From: Amia ocellicauda
Taxonomy: Eukaryota > Chordata > Actinopteri > Amiiformes > Amiidae
Reading direction: 5' to 3'
Length of the DNA: 64,000 nt
Assembly: GCF_036373705.1 (NCBI RefSeq)
Contig: NC_089858.1
Location: 35,702,249-35,766,248 of the forward strand
Position 1 is the stretch's first letter. Each line of letters starts with the position of its first letter. The translations under genes were made by a program, and so were the position numbers. The notes under the pieces are model-generated. The model saw only the letters and a program-made list of their open reading frames with translations. It was not told the origin of the DNA and made no database searches. Positions 38,223-56,560 of the stretch are shown here, in pieces.

Positions 38223-41200
38223 ATGGCCTCCTCGGGGGAGATGACGGAGCTGTACGACAACGCTCTGCTCGGGATACTGCAGCACGTCGGAAACATACAG
38301 CAGTTTCTGCAGGTCTACTTCGGCTTCCTCTACCGCAAGACGGACTTCTACAGACTGCTGCAGAGCCCCGAGGACCGCATGGGCTTCCCCCCGGGGGTGG
38401 CCGAGAAGATGGTCCTGAAGGTAGGTAAACCCGCCGAGATATGATCCGGACTGGTTTTGCCCGCGCTGCGTGTCCGAGCGCTGCCGCTGTGTTTTGTCTA
38501 CCGCTTTCGGCCGGGTGGAAACGAGAGCCACAGTAACTATTTATACCCCGTGATCCCTCCGCGATGCCAGGTACGCGGTTTATAAACGCACATCCGAGCC
38601 GGAGAAAGCAGAGCCCCGGCAGGAGATTATTTTACCAAATGCTTGTGATGCATCTATAATTAAACCAGAAATGCGCTTCGCTGGACACGCCGTCATTTAG
38701 TTTCATTTCACGTGCATGCACTTGAACAATGAATGCAAAGTTATTTTTTGCGACTCCTGAATTGTAGGACTAATATAATTGCACGTCATAGAAATATAAA
38801 ATTGAGGGCAGCAAGCAGTCATAATTGCCAGACCCAAAGTGCACGACCAAGAACTGAAGTCTATTTTAAATGCATCTGTTATCTTGGTAAAACTTAATTA
38901 ATGAAGATCGTTTGAGAGCAGCTGAGGAAGTTGTGACGCGTCACCCTTTGGCTCCATGGGAAACTGAGTTGCAGGCCGTACAGCCGGGCCAGGGGGAGGA
39001 GATAAATTAACTCGTCATCACGTTCAAGATCCTTCTTTGAAAAACCCGCCTATCGTTCAGCGTCATGCACGTCACTCGACGTCCACAGCGTGTGACGTCA
39101 TTAACCTCAGCTCGGGTAGTGCAGTGGAAAAACACCTGACCCGCACCAGGCCGGCTCGGCTGGGGCATTGGTCCAGAACATTGTTAAACCAGTGACCCCC
39201 AGCACTGGTCCTGAAGAGCCCCAATCCACTTAATCATATAGGTCACCTTAACAATTTGTAAATACTGGGAACACATGGGAGTTATCAATCATTTAAGCAA
39301 CTCAACCAAGGGATTTCTTGAACTCAGCAGGTGTTCAGATGATTGCTCCAATGGTTTCTAAATGACTGAATTTACCAAACCACCTGCATAATGGTTTTGA
39401 ATTAAATACTTTCAGGTGTTTAGTGGTGATAGAAAGGTGATCTCCAAAACCTGCTGGATAGGAGCTCTCCATGACCAGGGTTGGAGACCCCTGTGTTAAA
39501 CCATAAGGGTGCATTTACAGATGTGCAAGATGCTATATGATGAATATGAAACACAAAATGTATGCGTACACAGATCATTTCATTAATATAAAATGTCTTC
39601 TGAAAAACAGCCCTGACCCCCACCTGCCAGATGTAAATGTTACGTTACTATGTTCTATACTGCTGTGTGTTTATTATGTGTAACCATTTTTTTTTTTTAC
39701 TACTACAATTAAATAAATAAAAATATTTACCTTAAGTCAGATGCAGTTCCTTTAATTGGATTTATGATTAAGGTGCTATTTTACTGAAAGGTTAACTTAG
39801 TAAAATAAAACGCATGTAGCCTACATAAACCATGTGCTTGAAAAAAAAAATAAAAACATGATTACTGCTCGAGATTATTTTAAACTACAATGGGATGTTT
39901 TATTTTGCTTATATGGAATACCTAAAAAAAACAAGCTGTATGAATAAAGTATTGACTGAAACATCTTCATTTTGTTACCTTGGGTAATAGAGGTGTATAA
40001 AATATGCCTACATTTCCATTGTTTGCTGTGATAATGTTCCCCGATTTGCATGATTCTTGCCTATACAAAGTTTTCCAGGAAATCAGCTCTTGCGGGATTA
40101 CTATACATATATAATGGTCTGAGTTTCACCAAAAAAAATGAATGTTTTCTGTTAGACTTTTCTCCGCTTCCGTAGACAATGGGAGCATGATATAAACCAT
40201 TTTATGAAATATGTTTTAATCCTGAGAATGTTCTAGAGGCCCAACAGAGAAGATCATTCAGTTTGTTTTAGTACTGAGCACTCCAGATGGATCCAATACC
40301 AGAAGACGCTGTGTAGGATGCCCAGCCCATTCACTTCCCTCTCCTTTCATTCCTTCATCTGCATCTCTCTTTCTGAAGCCCTAACTTATTCTTTCTCCGT
40401 TCTCTCATTTCTGTGCCCTTTCTCTTTCTGGCTCTCCCTCTCGGTTTCAATCCTGGTATATTCCAAGATAGCGTCATCAGCAAGCGCCACCGGCGCATTC
40501 AGACAGCACATCATCCTGTAATGAAGTACAGCCATAGTGTATAACTCGCCATCTCTTTCTCTTCTCCAGACCTTCAGGCTGTTTGAGCAAATGGCAGTCC
40601 AGGACCGGTCGAGGAGTGCACTGGAGGCGGAGGAGAGGGAGCGGTTGAGGGAGAGGAGGCAGGCTCCCCCTGTCGTGGTGGAGGTGATCGTAAAGTCTGA
40701 GCCTGAAAAGGAGGTTCTGGTCCAACCAAAGGAGGAACCTGTGCAGACCACCCCCACAAAACAGGAGCAAACTTCTCCTCCCTGTGTAGAGGCTGCCTGC
40801 GCTGACGCCAACATCCCAGCAGATGGGGCCCACACTGAGCCCAGTGCAGACCCCAGCAATCCAGACAAGTAAGTGATTGTGTGTGTTTTCCACACTGAAA
40901 TGCTGGAAATTTGCCAGCAACTTTTGCCTGTTTTTTCCTGTTTCCCCCCATTCACACTGACTTTGAATGCCGGGAAATTGCCGGCAAGGATCCATTCACA
41001 CATTAAAATCAAATTAAATAATTCGAAACAAACTACCAACAGTGTCACTGTAATGCAGTCTAAAGGCTCGTTCACACTAGAGGTTTTTTTCGTATTCAGT
41101 GCAGTTCGGTTCTTTTGGAGAAGTGTGAACAAATTTTGATTGGCAAAACCGAAACAAACTGAGACAATGAAAGAGTTGGTCTCCGTCCATTTGGCAAAAT

Positions 41201-44200
41201 AATTGAGTTCGGTTCGATTGGAAAACTTGAATGTGACCAGTTTCGAAATGGAAAATAATGCAAATTGAAGTTAATACATCAGAACGTACAATTTTATTGA
41301 AAGATGCTGCGTGTGAGCTTATTTGTACTGATAAGCCATAACATTATGACCACCTGCCTAATATTGTGTAGGTCCCCCTTTTGCCGCCAAAACAGCCCTG
41401 ACCCGTCGAGGCATGGACTCCACTAGACCTCTGAAGGTGTGCTGTGGTATCTGGCGCCAAGATGTTAGCAGCAGATCCTTTAAGTCCTGTAAGTTGCGAG
41501 GTGGGGCCTCCATGGATCGGACTTGTTTGTCCAGCACATCCCACAGATGCGCGATTGGATTGAGATCTGGGGAATTTGGAGGCCAAGTCAACACCTTGAA
41601 CTCGTGATTCATCAGACCAGGCCACCTTCTTCCATTGCTCCGTGGTCCAGTTCTGATGCTCACGTGCCCATTGTAGGTGCTTTCGGCAGTGGACAGGGGT
41701 CAGCATGGGCACCCTGACTGGTCTGCGGCTACGCAGCCCCATACGCAACAAACTGCAATGCACTGTGTGTTCTGACACCTTTCTATCAGAACCAGCATTC
41801 ACTTTTTCAGCAATTTGAGCTTTAGTAGCTCGTCTGTTGGATCGGACCACACGGGCCAGCCTTCGCTCCCCACGTGCATCGATGAGCCTTGGCCGCCCAT
41901 GACCCTGTCGCCGGTTCACCGCTTTTCCTTCCTTGGACCACTTTTGATAGGTACTGAGCACTGCAGACCGGGAACACCCCACAAGAGCTGCAGTTTTGGA
42001 GATGCTCTGACCCAGTCGTCTAGCCATCACAATTTGGCCCTTGTCAAAGTCGCTCAGATCCTTACGCTGCCCATTTTTCCTGCTTCTAACACATCAACTT
42101 TGAGGACAAAATGTTCACTTGCTGCCTAATATATCCCACCCACTGACAGGTGCCATGATAACGAGATTATCACCTGTCAGTGGTCATAATGTTATGGCTG
42201 ATCTGTGTATTTGTATATAGGCAAAACAATCACCATTCTACAGCGCAACGTGCACTGATTGTAATAGTCACAAGTATAGCAGCAAATTGTTGTGTTCAGT
42301 AACTGCACACAGTGTGTTTAAATATTGAAAGGGCTAATGATACAGACAATCGTCACAGATTGTGAAACTGAATTGCTTTGCTGGTCAGATCTGCGCACAT
42401 CCTGCAAAACGTGAACGCGCCCATGTATATTTGGTTGTATCAGAAGTCTAGACTGTCAAATGTGTTAGACTACTGCATGTAGTTACTTACTTTACTACTG
42501 TCATATGCATTTGTTATTGTACACGTTATGCTGCCATTTTGTATATGCACTAATCATGTAAAATGTAAATATCCAGTGTTTTATTCATACAAAACAAAAC
42601 AAGCTCACTTGACTATTGCAATATGAGTCCACGGAAACACGGAAGTGAACCACAATGACCAACCCGAGTTATGAACTGAGCATGTTTGTACACAAGGCAA
42701 GTGTGAACAGCAGCGCACTGACTGATACATTGTTTCAAAGCAAACAAACAGTTTGAAACAAACCCAGTGTGAGAGGGTAACACGTTTGCCTGTATAGAGA
42801 TAATATATTTTGCATGATTTATTGGTATATAAGATCTGGCATATGTGTGACAATAGTTAGTATTACATACGCCAACCTGTTGGTTCATCAATAACACTGC
42901 AATTGCTGCAACTATATTATTTTCAGCCATTTCTAATGACCCTGTCTGTTTCTCATTATGGTCACAAGTTCTTGGTCAAAGGTGGCTTAACCTTTGTGTT
43001 TGAGTCACAAAAATGTGCCCCTATTCTGATTGGTTACGTCAGTTAGCTGACGCAATGCGTTGACACGCAAGGAATTGATGCGTCCTGCTCCATTCACACA
43101 GACCTTGCCGGCACATTTTTTTATGCCAAATTGATGCCAAATTGACGGCAGTTGTTTCAATGTGAATATGGTTTATTGCTCAGTAACCCTGACTATTTAT
43201 ATGTGTCTGTGTGTGTAATTCTCAGTAACCCTGACTGTGTGTGTGTGTGTGCGCGTGGGGTGTGTGCACGTGCGTGTGCATGTGTATATAATGCTCAGTA
43301 ACCCTGACTGTGTCCACAGGGTGCAGGAGCAGTTCCAGGCAAACCCTGACAGCTACAACGGCGCCGTGAGAGACAACTACACCTGGTCTCAGGACTACAC
43401 TGATGTGGAGGTCAAAGTGCATGTCCCCAGCACAGTGCGCAAGGGCAAACAGGTACAGAGAGGCAGAGAGAGTGGGGCACACTGGCACAGAGGGGGAGAG
43501 AGGGAAATAAAGATACAGATATGTGGAGATACAGAGGCAGAGAAAAAACACTGGGGGAAAGAGAGAGTGAGAGAGGAGTACAGTGAGAGACTGGGGCAGG
43601 TTGGGGGCTCAGTGCCCTGAGGTGGGGTGGGGTTTGGCTCTGATTTTGCAACTCACACTCCTTTTGCTCCCCCCAGGTGTCCGTGAGTCTGCAGCCAGGC
43701 CATATACGTGTGGCTGTGCTGGAGGGGGGAGGGGAGCGGGTGCTGATGGAGGGAGCGCTGACCCACAAGATCAACACGGAGACCTCGCTGTGGAGCCTGG
43801 AGCCGGGCCGCTGTGTGCTGGTGAGATGACACACTCGCGCCCACTGCGCAACACTGATACAAACAGACTGCGACACACTGTACTACACCCTGTAAGACAT
43901 TGTAGTACACTACAGCATCACAGTACTACGCACTGCAGCACATTGCTCTACCCTGCAGCGCTCTCTGTCCCATAGCTGTCCCTCAGTAAGAGCGGGGAGT
44001 TCTGGTGGTCGGCAGTGCTGGAAGGGGAGCAGCAGATCGATGTGAACCGGATCAACCGCGAGCGCTCCATGGCTACGGTGGACGAAGAGGAGCATGCCGT
44101 GCTGGACCGGCTCACCTTTGACTACCACCAGAAACTGCAGGGCCTGCCGCAGAGCCACGAGACGGTACGCAGGGCGGGGAGGTTCCTTGTCTTACCCTGC

Positions 44201-44760
44201 AGTGGACATTAAGCACCAGCTCATTAATTCATTAACATTTAAGTATTAACTCCTGTATTTTGTTTGCACCAAAAGCTATAACAGACAGCCTTCGGCTCCT
44301 CAGAGGTCCCGATTAAGTGATGAGGTGAAGGAATATAAGACTCTCCAGACTCCCAAAGTGTTGCTGGGGGTCCCGTGTCTCGAGGGAGTTTAGTGTATCT
44401 CGGGTTATGAGTTGTAAAAGTTAAAATGTGATACCTGTGAATAATCCTAAACTGGGAGAAACCATTAAATTCACTGGGTGAGAGAGCGCTCCTGTGGGAA
44501 CCAGGCCTAGCACTCTGTGGGGCACTGTAGGTTCTGTCTACCCCATTTCTGCTTAGCATGTTTGACAGCCCGTGTGGAGACGTGACGAAAAACCAACATC
44601 CCTCGCATACACTAAACAAATGTGTGTGTGCGCTTGTGTTGTGTTGCAGAAGGTGCACAACATGCTGAAGAAGGGCTGGGACGCAGAGGGCTCCCCCTTC
44701 AAAGGCCAGGAGTTCGACCCTGCCATGTTCAACATCCCGCCAAGCGCCGTGCAGTTCTGA
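38223..44760 (+). CDS. nudcd3: NudC domain-containing protein 3
   Basis: HSP90-associated co-chaperone of the NudC family, known in mammals to stabilise dynein intermediate chain and some Kelch proteins; cytoplasmic. Exons: 38223-38420, 40570-40868, 43320-43452, 43677-43820, 43976-44164, 44650-44760, giving 357 residues (human 361). Residues 1-66 form the conserved N-terminal segment ([30 protein letters not shown]). Residues 67-165 are a charged, Pro/Glu-rich linker that is poorly conserved. A CS domain runs from about residue 184 ([15 protein letters not shown]...) through [20 protein letters not shown] and [15 protein letters not shown]. The conserved C-terminus is [20 protein letters not shown]...GWDAEGSPF...FDPAMFNI...AVQF. 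Start ATG 38223 is chosen by homology; an upstream in-frame-looking ATG at 38049 is not supported. Introns 1 and 2 (each over 2 kb) hold MITE and Tc1 insertions. Confidence 0.97.
39093..39100. promoter_or_regulatory. CRE palindrome TGACGTCA in nudcd3 intron 1
   Basis: A full 8-bp CRE within a cluster of ACGTCA-type half sites (GCACGTCACTCGACGTCC at 39068-39085), 670 bp into the intron, in a locally CpG-richer block. Confidence 0.35.
39190..39493. mobile_element. hAT-type MITE (304 bp) with 8-bp TSD
   Basis: Flanked by identical TGTTAAAC at 39182-39189 and 39494-39501, an 8-bp duplication as hAT transposons make. The ends start CAGTGACCCCCAGCACTGG and, read inward from the other end, CAGGGGTCTCCAACCCTGG: imperfect ~30-bp terminal inverted repeats with a CAGNG terminus. 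It has no coding capacity. A same-size relative lies at 50791-51092. Inserted in nudcd3 intron 1. Confidence 0.85.
40885..43175. repeat. Possible nested older transposon arms in nudcd3 intron 2
   Basis: CCATTCACACTGACTTTGAA plus GCCGG motifs near 40947-41002 and CCATTCACACAGACCTTGCC near 43090 look like related arms. TTCACACTAGAGG (41069) and AGTGTGAGAGGG (42766) look like an inner pair. The Tc1 copy at 41328-42207 would be nested inside. No transposase of these outer elements is seen and the boundaries are uncertain. Confidence 0.3.
41328..42207 (-). mobile_element. Tc1/mariner transposon, internally deleted copy
   Basis: Terminal inverted repeats share GCCATAACATTATGACCAC at both ends and are flanked by TA dinucleotides (41326-41327 and 42208-42209). 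On the minus strand, transposase sequence begins with the helix-turn-helix ([20 protein letters not shown], second half [24 protein letters not shown]) and reaches WSDES with the first catalytic Asp. It then jumps to the frame carrying [18 protein letters not shown] with the third catalytic acidic position. The middle, including the second catalytic Asp, is missing, and the frame shifts at the junction; another one-base frameshift is near the start. At about 880 bp it is roughly half a full Tc1 and cannot encode active transposase. Confidence 0.92.
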
Positions 44761-45108
44761 GGGCAGACACACCGGACTGCACAGGACGCGCTTGACACAC
44801 AGGCAGACGGACAGAGTACTGCTCCCTCCTGGCTGGGGTGTTAGTCTGTCTGTCTGGGTCCAGCTGACTGGACTGAATCCTTTCTCTTTCTCTCTCTCTT
44901 TCGCTCGCTTACTCACTCTCTCTCACTCGCTTGCTCGCTTTCTTTCTCTCTCTATCTCGCTTGCTCTCTCCCTCTCCCTCTTTCTCTCGCTCTTGTTTTT
45001 TTGTGAGTGGCTGAGCTCTGAGGTTCGCCTGCCTGGCTAAGATTTTTTTTTTTTTCCTTTTCCTCCAATACCATTTGCTTGATTACAGAACTGTACATGT
45101 TCAAGAGC

Positions 45109-45136
45109 TCATATATATATATATATATATATATAT
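45109..45136. repeat. (AT)n microsatellite
   Basis: Short pure AT run immediately upstream of an AATAAA in the nudcd3 3'UTR. Confidence 0.9.
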
Positions 45137-45915
45137 AAATTAAATAAATGACATCAGTTCAGACATTCTCTCCCGCTGCCAACTTGTGTTCCATTATGAA
45201 AACCCCAGCTGAAGATCTAAACATGCTAAACCAGTGGCCAGTCAAGAGCTGGGGTGGAGTGGGAAATTGAGCCAGCCCCCCTCCACCCCATTCCCTCCAG
45301 GACCACAGCTCTTCCCCCGGCTGTATTAACAAAAAGAAACCCAACCCACTACAGCTAGTGTTCAGGCCTGAGAGCTGGGGGGGCACTGTGGAGGATTCCA
45401 TCTCCGTGTTCTGCTTCCGTTGGACGGCGCTCCGGAGTTCCGTGGCCGGAGGATGGGGCATCATCTCCCCCCCGTTTGCAGGGCAGCTGCCGGGGAAGCA
45501 GTGAGGGAGGGCTTAATGAAGCAGGGGGATGGTGGCCGGTGTCCCTGAGAAATCTAAGAGGACATCACATGTAATAAAAAAAAAAAAAAACACACACACA
45601 CCTGGGACGCGCTTTAGGGCCTGGGATGGGGATTTAGATTTAGAAGTGAGTAGTTTTTCAAGATTTACGATTATAATTGTAATTAGACATTCCAAACTAC
45701 CCACTAAAAATGACTATGGCCTCTAATCGGCGGCAGCACCCCCACCCCCCAGTTGACTGCAGGGGGTGTGAGCCTGTAACAGGAGAGCAGCAGTGGGGCG
45801 CAGGACTGGGGCAATGAGGGCAGTGGTTTGGGGCAGGAGTGGCGTGCCGGGGCATGTGAACAGTACAGCCTGTTTGACCTTTTGGTATTTTTAAATTGTA
45901 TTTGTATTTAATGGA

Positions 45916-45921
45916 AATAAA
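45916..45921 (+). promoter_or_regulatory. nudcd3: Candidate nudcd3 polyadenylation signal
   Basis: AATAAA with a GT-rich element starting about 25 bases downstream. Confidence 0.5.
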
Positions 45922-45940
45922 ATTCAAACTTGATTTTAAA

Positions 45941-47400
45941 GCCGAGTTGTGTTTGTGTTGGAAGTGTGGGGGGTTGTGTACTGACTACCTCGGGTTTCCC
46001 TCCCCTTGTCCCTGCTCCTCTCCTGACTACAGTCTGATAGACTATCTCCAAAGCACCAATATACGTTTGCGCAGAAGGAGAAGGGCGTGTTGGCACTCGT
46101 ACTCCAGACGTAACGCTTTTAACGTAGTAGGACACGATGCGGGAAGGCAGCCACCTTTCCTACGGCGACCGAGGCAGTGGAAGAGCCTCCGTCGGACACT
46201 CCCGTGTTGCAGTGAGCTCAGCTCTCCACCAGAGACCGACATCAACATGCGCATCGTGTCTTCAGTGTGGGCACCTTGCCTGCCCTGCACTGCCCTGTGC
46301 CGCCTGACGGGTGGTCCGGCTCCGGCTCTGCACACCGTGAAGCTAGCATGTATTTTTCGTTAATGCTTATTTTTAATTTCTCGGGACAGGTGTCGAGTCT
46401 GATGTACACCGGAGACAAACGGGAGATTTCTATTTACGCGCATAGGCAGTTTACACTTTTCTGCATTTATTTTTATATATACATATATTCTGGAATAAAA
46501 ATAACCTGAGCCAAGTCCCCTCGTGTGTGCGTGAGTGGGATTTCAACTCCCTAATCAGATCGAGTAAAAGATAAAGAAAACGCTCTATAAGTATGTATTT
46601 TAATTACGATTCTGGGAGAGGGAGGGGGGGTGGTTTTGTGTTTTAGGTAGAATATTAATATTGTATTGTTGTTGATAGTTTTAATCTCACAGAGAGAGCA
46701 AACTGGCCCTGCAGGTGAATGCTATTTCGGGATTTGGAACTCTTTGTTCTCGAACCAAAAAAAATCGCTTCAAAACCCTGATTTATTTATTAACCTGCTG
46801 AGTAATTTATGAAGAACCTTTAAGTAATACATTGCATATTTTATGTGTTTATATATATACATACATATATATATTATTTTTTCATTTATTTTATCTGAGT
46901 TGACATGGATACATAAACTGTGGCCTTGTCTGCAACAGAGCCCCACTGTTCCCCTCTGTTCCTCTTCCCTGTTAAGCGTCATAGAGACGAGGCTGCTTAC
47001 TCGTCCTCTGGGGAATCGCTCTCCTCTCCACCCTGGACAATACTCCTCTAACTCTCCTAGACACTGAGAACATGGGAACATGTCAGAACGTGTTGTAACA
47101 GTGTGTGTGTGTGTGTGACAGTGCCACTGGGGTACATGCACACTGAATCACTAATTTCACTAGATATTTTATTTACAGCGTGATGGGGCTCGCAAATCCT
47201 CCTTCTCCCTGTGCAGGTTAGGCAGAATCTCAAGGAATGCACCACAGACACCTGAGCACAGGTACATGGGTTTATTCACACAATCAACTACAGCAACAGG
47301 GGTGCAGCACACGATCAAGGGCTAAAGCTACTAAATTACAGTTACAATTGCCTTTCATAACACAGGGCAATAAATAAAATCTACATTATATGGACTATAG
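45941..47400. other. Intergenic region nudcd3 to minisatellite
   Basis: Contains a CpG-bearing, non-repetitive block at about 46020-46340 that is open on both strands for 97-155 codons but shows no recognisable domain, and AT-rich sequence after 46340. No gene is called. Confidence 0.5.
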
Positions 47401-47403
47401 GGA

Positions 47404-48260
47404 CAGGGTGTGTGTGATAGGACACGTATTGTGTGACAGGGTTTGTGTTTCAGAGAGGGACAAGCGTGTGTGACAGGACATGTATTGTGTGACAGGGAGA
47501 GAGGGACAGGGTGTGTGTGACAGGACATGTATTATGTGTCAGGGTTTGTGTGTCAGAGAGGGACAGGGTGTGTGTGTGACAGAGAGAGAGGGACAGGGTG
47601 CGTGTGACAGGACACGTCTTGTGTGACAGAGAGAGAGGGACAGGGTGCGTGTGACAGGACACGTCTTGTGTGACAGAGAGAGAGGGACAGGACACGTCTT
47701 GTGTGACAGAGAGAGAGGGACAGGGTGCGTGTGACAGGACACGTCTTGTGTGACAGAGAGAGAGGGACAGGACACGTCTTGTGTGACAGAGAGAGAGGGA
47801 CAGGGTGCGTGTGACAGGACACGTCTTGTGTGACAGAGAGAGAGGGACAGGGTGCGTGTGACAGGACACGTCTTGTGTGACAGAGAGAGAGGGACAGGAC
47901 ACGTCTTGTGTGACAGAGAGAGAGGGACAGGACACGTCTTGTGTGACAGAGAGAGAGGGACAGGGTGCGTGTGACAGGACACGTCTTGTGTGACAGAGAG
48001 AGAGGGACAGGACACGTCTTGTGTGACAGAGAGAGAGGGACAGGGTGCGTGTGACAGGACACGTCTTGTGTGACAGAGAGAGAGGGACAGGGTGCGTGTG
48101 ACAGGACACGTCTTGTGTGACAGAGAGAGAGGGACAGGGTGCGTGTGACAGGACACGTCTTGTGTGACAGAGAGAGAGGGACAGGGTGCGTGTGACAGGA
48201 CACGTCTTGTGTGACAGAGAGAGAGGGACAGGACACGTCTTGTGTGACAGGGTTTGTGTG
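47404..48260. repeat. Two-unit minisatellite (48-bp and 34-bp units)
   Basis: From about 47589 a long unit L (48 bp: GGGACAGGGTGCGTGTGACA, then a part ending GAGAGAG) and a short unit S (34 bp, lacking the GGTGCGTGTGACAG part) alternate as LLSLSLLSSLSLLLLS: ten L and six S. More diverged copies precede at 47404-47588. All three minus-strand frames are open because the unit has no stop; this is not a gene. It lies about 180 bp upstream of the camk2b promoter region. Confidence 0.95.
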
Positions 48261-48439
48261 GTCGAGAGTTGGACAGATTAACTTTCTTTACTCTGTCATT
48301 TACTACAAGCCAGGTGTTCATTTTCTTTTTCAAAAGCATGTTTAGAGCGTTTATTGCTACATTGAAGGCTTCGCTCTCTCGTTGCGCTCCGTGTATTGAC
48401 TTATTTAAATCGGACTGGCATTTGTATTTCATTTCTTTT

Positions 48440-48785
48440 TCTCATATTAGGCCCCAAAAGGAAATACCGCGCCGTGAACTACAGATCCCGGCCCACGCAC
48501 GCACTGACAGGGGCGGCCGACAGGCGGCGACAGGGAGGCGCTGTGGAGCGACAGAGAGAGAGGGAGAGAGAGAGGGAGGGAGAGACGAGAGAGAGAGAGA
48601 GAGAGAGAGTGTCAGGTAGCCAGCTAGCAAACCTCTCTTTTACTTGAATGCATATCTGCTAGTAGCAGGTACAACCGAGCAGCCGCCTGCGGAACCGGAG
48701 AGCCGCCAGCCCAGCGCGCATTTATTAATAGCGAACAGAAGACAGCTGTAGCGCCATAGAAACGCACCCCGCGACGACAGCAGAC
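48440..48785 (+). promoter_or_regulatory. camk2b: Probable camk2b promoter and 5'UTR
   Basis: CpG-rich from about 48460 (GGAAATACCGCGCCGTGAAC), with a GA-rich tract at 48551-48610 and a GC-rich 5'UTR before the ATG at 48786. No TATA box close to a defined start is visible. Confidence 0.5.
48551..48610. repeat. (GA)n / (GGGA)n tract
   Basis: Purine-rich GA repeat in the presumed camk2b promoter/5'UTR. Confidence 0.9.
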
Positions 48786-55319
<6,534 letters not shown>

Positions 55320-56387
55320 TGACCAATATTGTTCCTTCTAAGCCCTACCTGTGTTCCTCTGATGTCTGTTCTGCGGCGAGTCGAGACGGTGATTCAGCCC
55401 TAGGCTTGAGAGAGCGCCCTGTGAGGTTCATGTGGATGGAACTGCGGGAACTGATGGTTCACCCATCCCCTGCACAATATATATGTCACTGGTACATAAG
55501 TGCGGTGTAATGAACAGTGTATATTAAACTTCCCCAAAATGAGTCATTGAAACAACGTGTTTTTGGTTTTTTAATGGTGAGCTTGTGACTATTTCTTGTG
55601 GCAGGGCAAGGGTTAAATGCTGCCATGGACATCAGCTCTGGCTCCTTCATCTCAGCAGAGAACCGGAGAGCATTACTGTGTGGTTTCCTGCAGGCCAGCG
55701 ACAGACAGAGCTGTTTCTTTGATTTAGTGAATATAATAGTTTACTCTTACTATATTTACAGTAGATAATATTTGAAAATGTCAGTGGGAGTAAATATTTG
55801 ACAGAAAAGAACCAAACCGCACTGGTCTCTTAACAGCAGCAGGTGTGATTGGTAAGTGTTTAAAGATTGATTTGTACAGGGGGTTAATTTGACCTGTTTT
55901 GAGTTTGGGGTGATGATCAGGTGTTAGTGACAGTCTCATGGCGTGACAGATTCGATCTGTGTCGAAAACCTTGTAGCTGCTTCCGTCCCCGATTCTGTCC
56001 GGCTATGCGGTTCGCAGGCCTCTGAATTACCAGTACAGCGGCATCGGCTCTAACCCACAGTGCTGGTTGTGTTTAGAGCTGTGGCTGGTGGGTTGTGTTG
56101 TGTGTGCACCATGTGGATGTGATCTGCTGTACGGCTGATTTGAGGTAAACCAGGCTGTGTGGAGAAGTCTGATAAGCAGCAGTGGTGCACTTCTTCAGAT
56201 TAGAAGCATGTGATAGTGATGTGTTTTTAGGGGGAAACTATGTTGTTTTTATGTTGTTATCATTATCTTCATTAGTATTGCGATTACTAACTCCTGACAC
56301 ATCTACCAACCTTCATACAGAGGTTCTTGATACCTAGTAGGTTACATGTGCACTTTTTACTGGATATGATCAAGAATTATTGATTTT

Positions 56388-56560
56388 AGGATTGATTCCA
56401 ATAAAAAATGACACTGAACGGAATGGTGGAATGTCCAGAATAAAGCCCCTTGCGTGTCTCATGGTCAATTCAACATGTAATGAAGTAACGGTCATGTATG
56501 GTAACGATGAGTTGAATGGCCTCCTCTCGTTTGTAAACTTTATGTTCTTATGTATGTCAG
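56388..56560 (+). repeat. Retroposon 3' fragment (TTCTTATG tail)
   Basis: GTTGAATGGCCTCCTCTCGT, then TTGTAAACTTTATGTTCTTATG. The 'gaatggcctcctctcgtttgta...cttatgttcttatg' ending is a frequent 3' tail of fish SINE/LINE copies. The upstream boundary is uncertain and the family not assigned. Confidence 0.55.

Larger units (their letters stand above)
44761..45940 (+). other. nudcd3: nudcd3 3'UTR (predicted extent)
   Basis: After the stop at 44758-44760 come CT-rich low-complexity sequence, an AT run (45109-45136) and AATAAA signals at 45143-45148 and 45916-45921. The second is followed by GTGTTTGTGTTGG, a good downstream element. A third AATAAA at 46494 also has GT-rich sequence after it. Confidence 0.5.

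Noticed and set aside
45896-46363. 155-codon plus-strand frame and 97-codon minus-strand frame
   Set aside because: No recognised domain, start context or splice partners; kept only as an observation about the block.
47404-48260. Possible CRISPR-like array
   Set aside because: Units are contiguous without unique spacers, in a vertebrate genome; it is a minisatellite.
47450-48432. Minus-strand open frames of 219-297 codons with repeated SLSVTQDVS / CPVTRTL-like peptides
   Set aside because: They run through the 48/34-bp minisatellite, which lacks stops in all three minus frames. No domain, no splice context and no composition outside the repeat support a protein.
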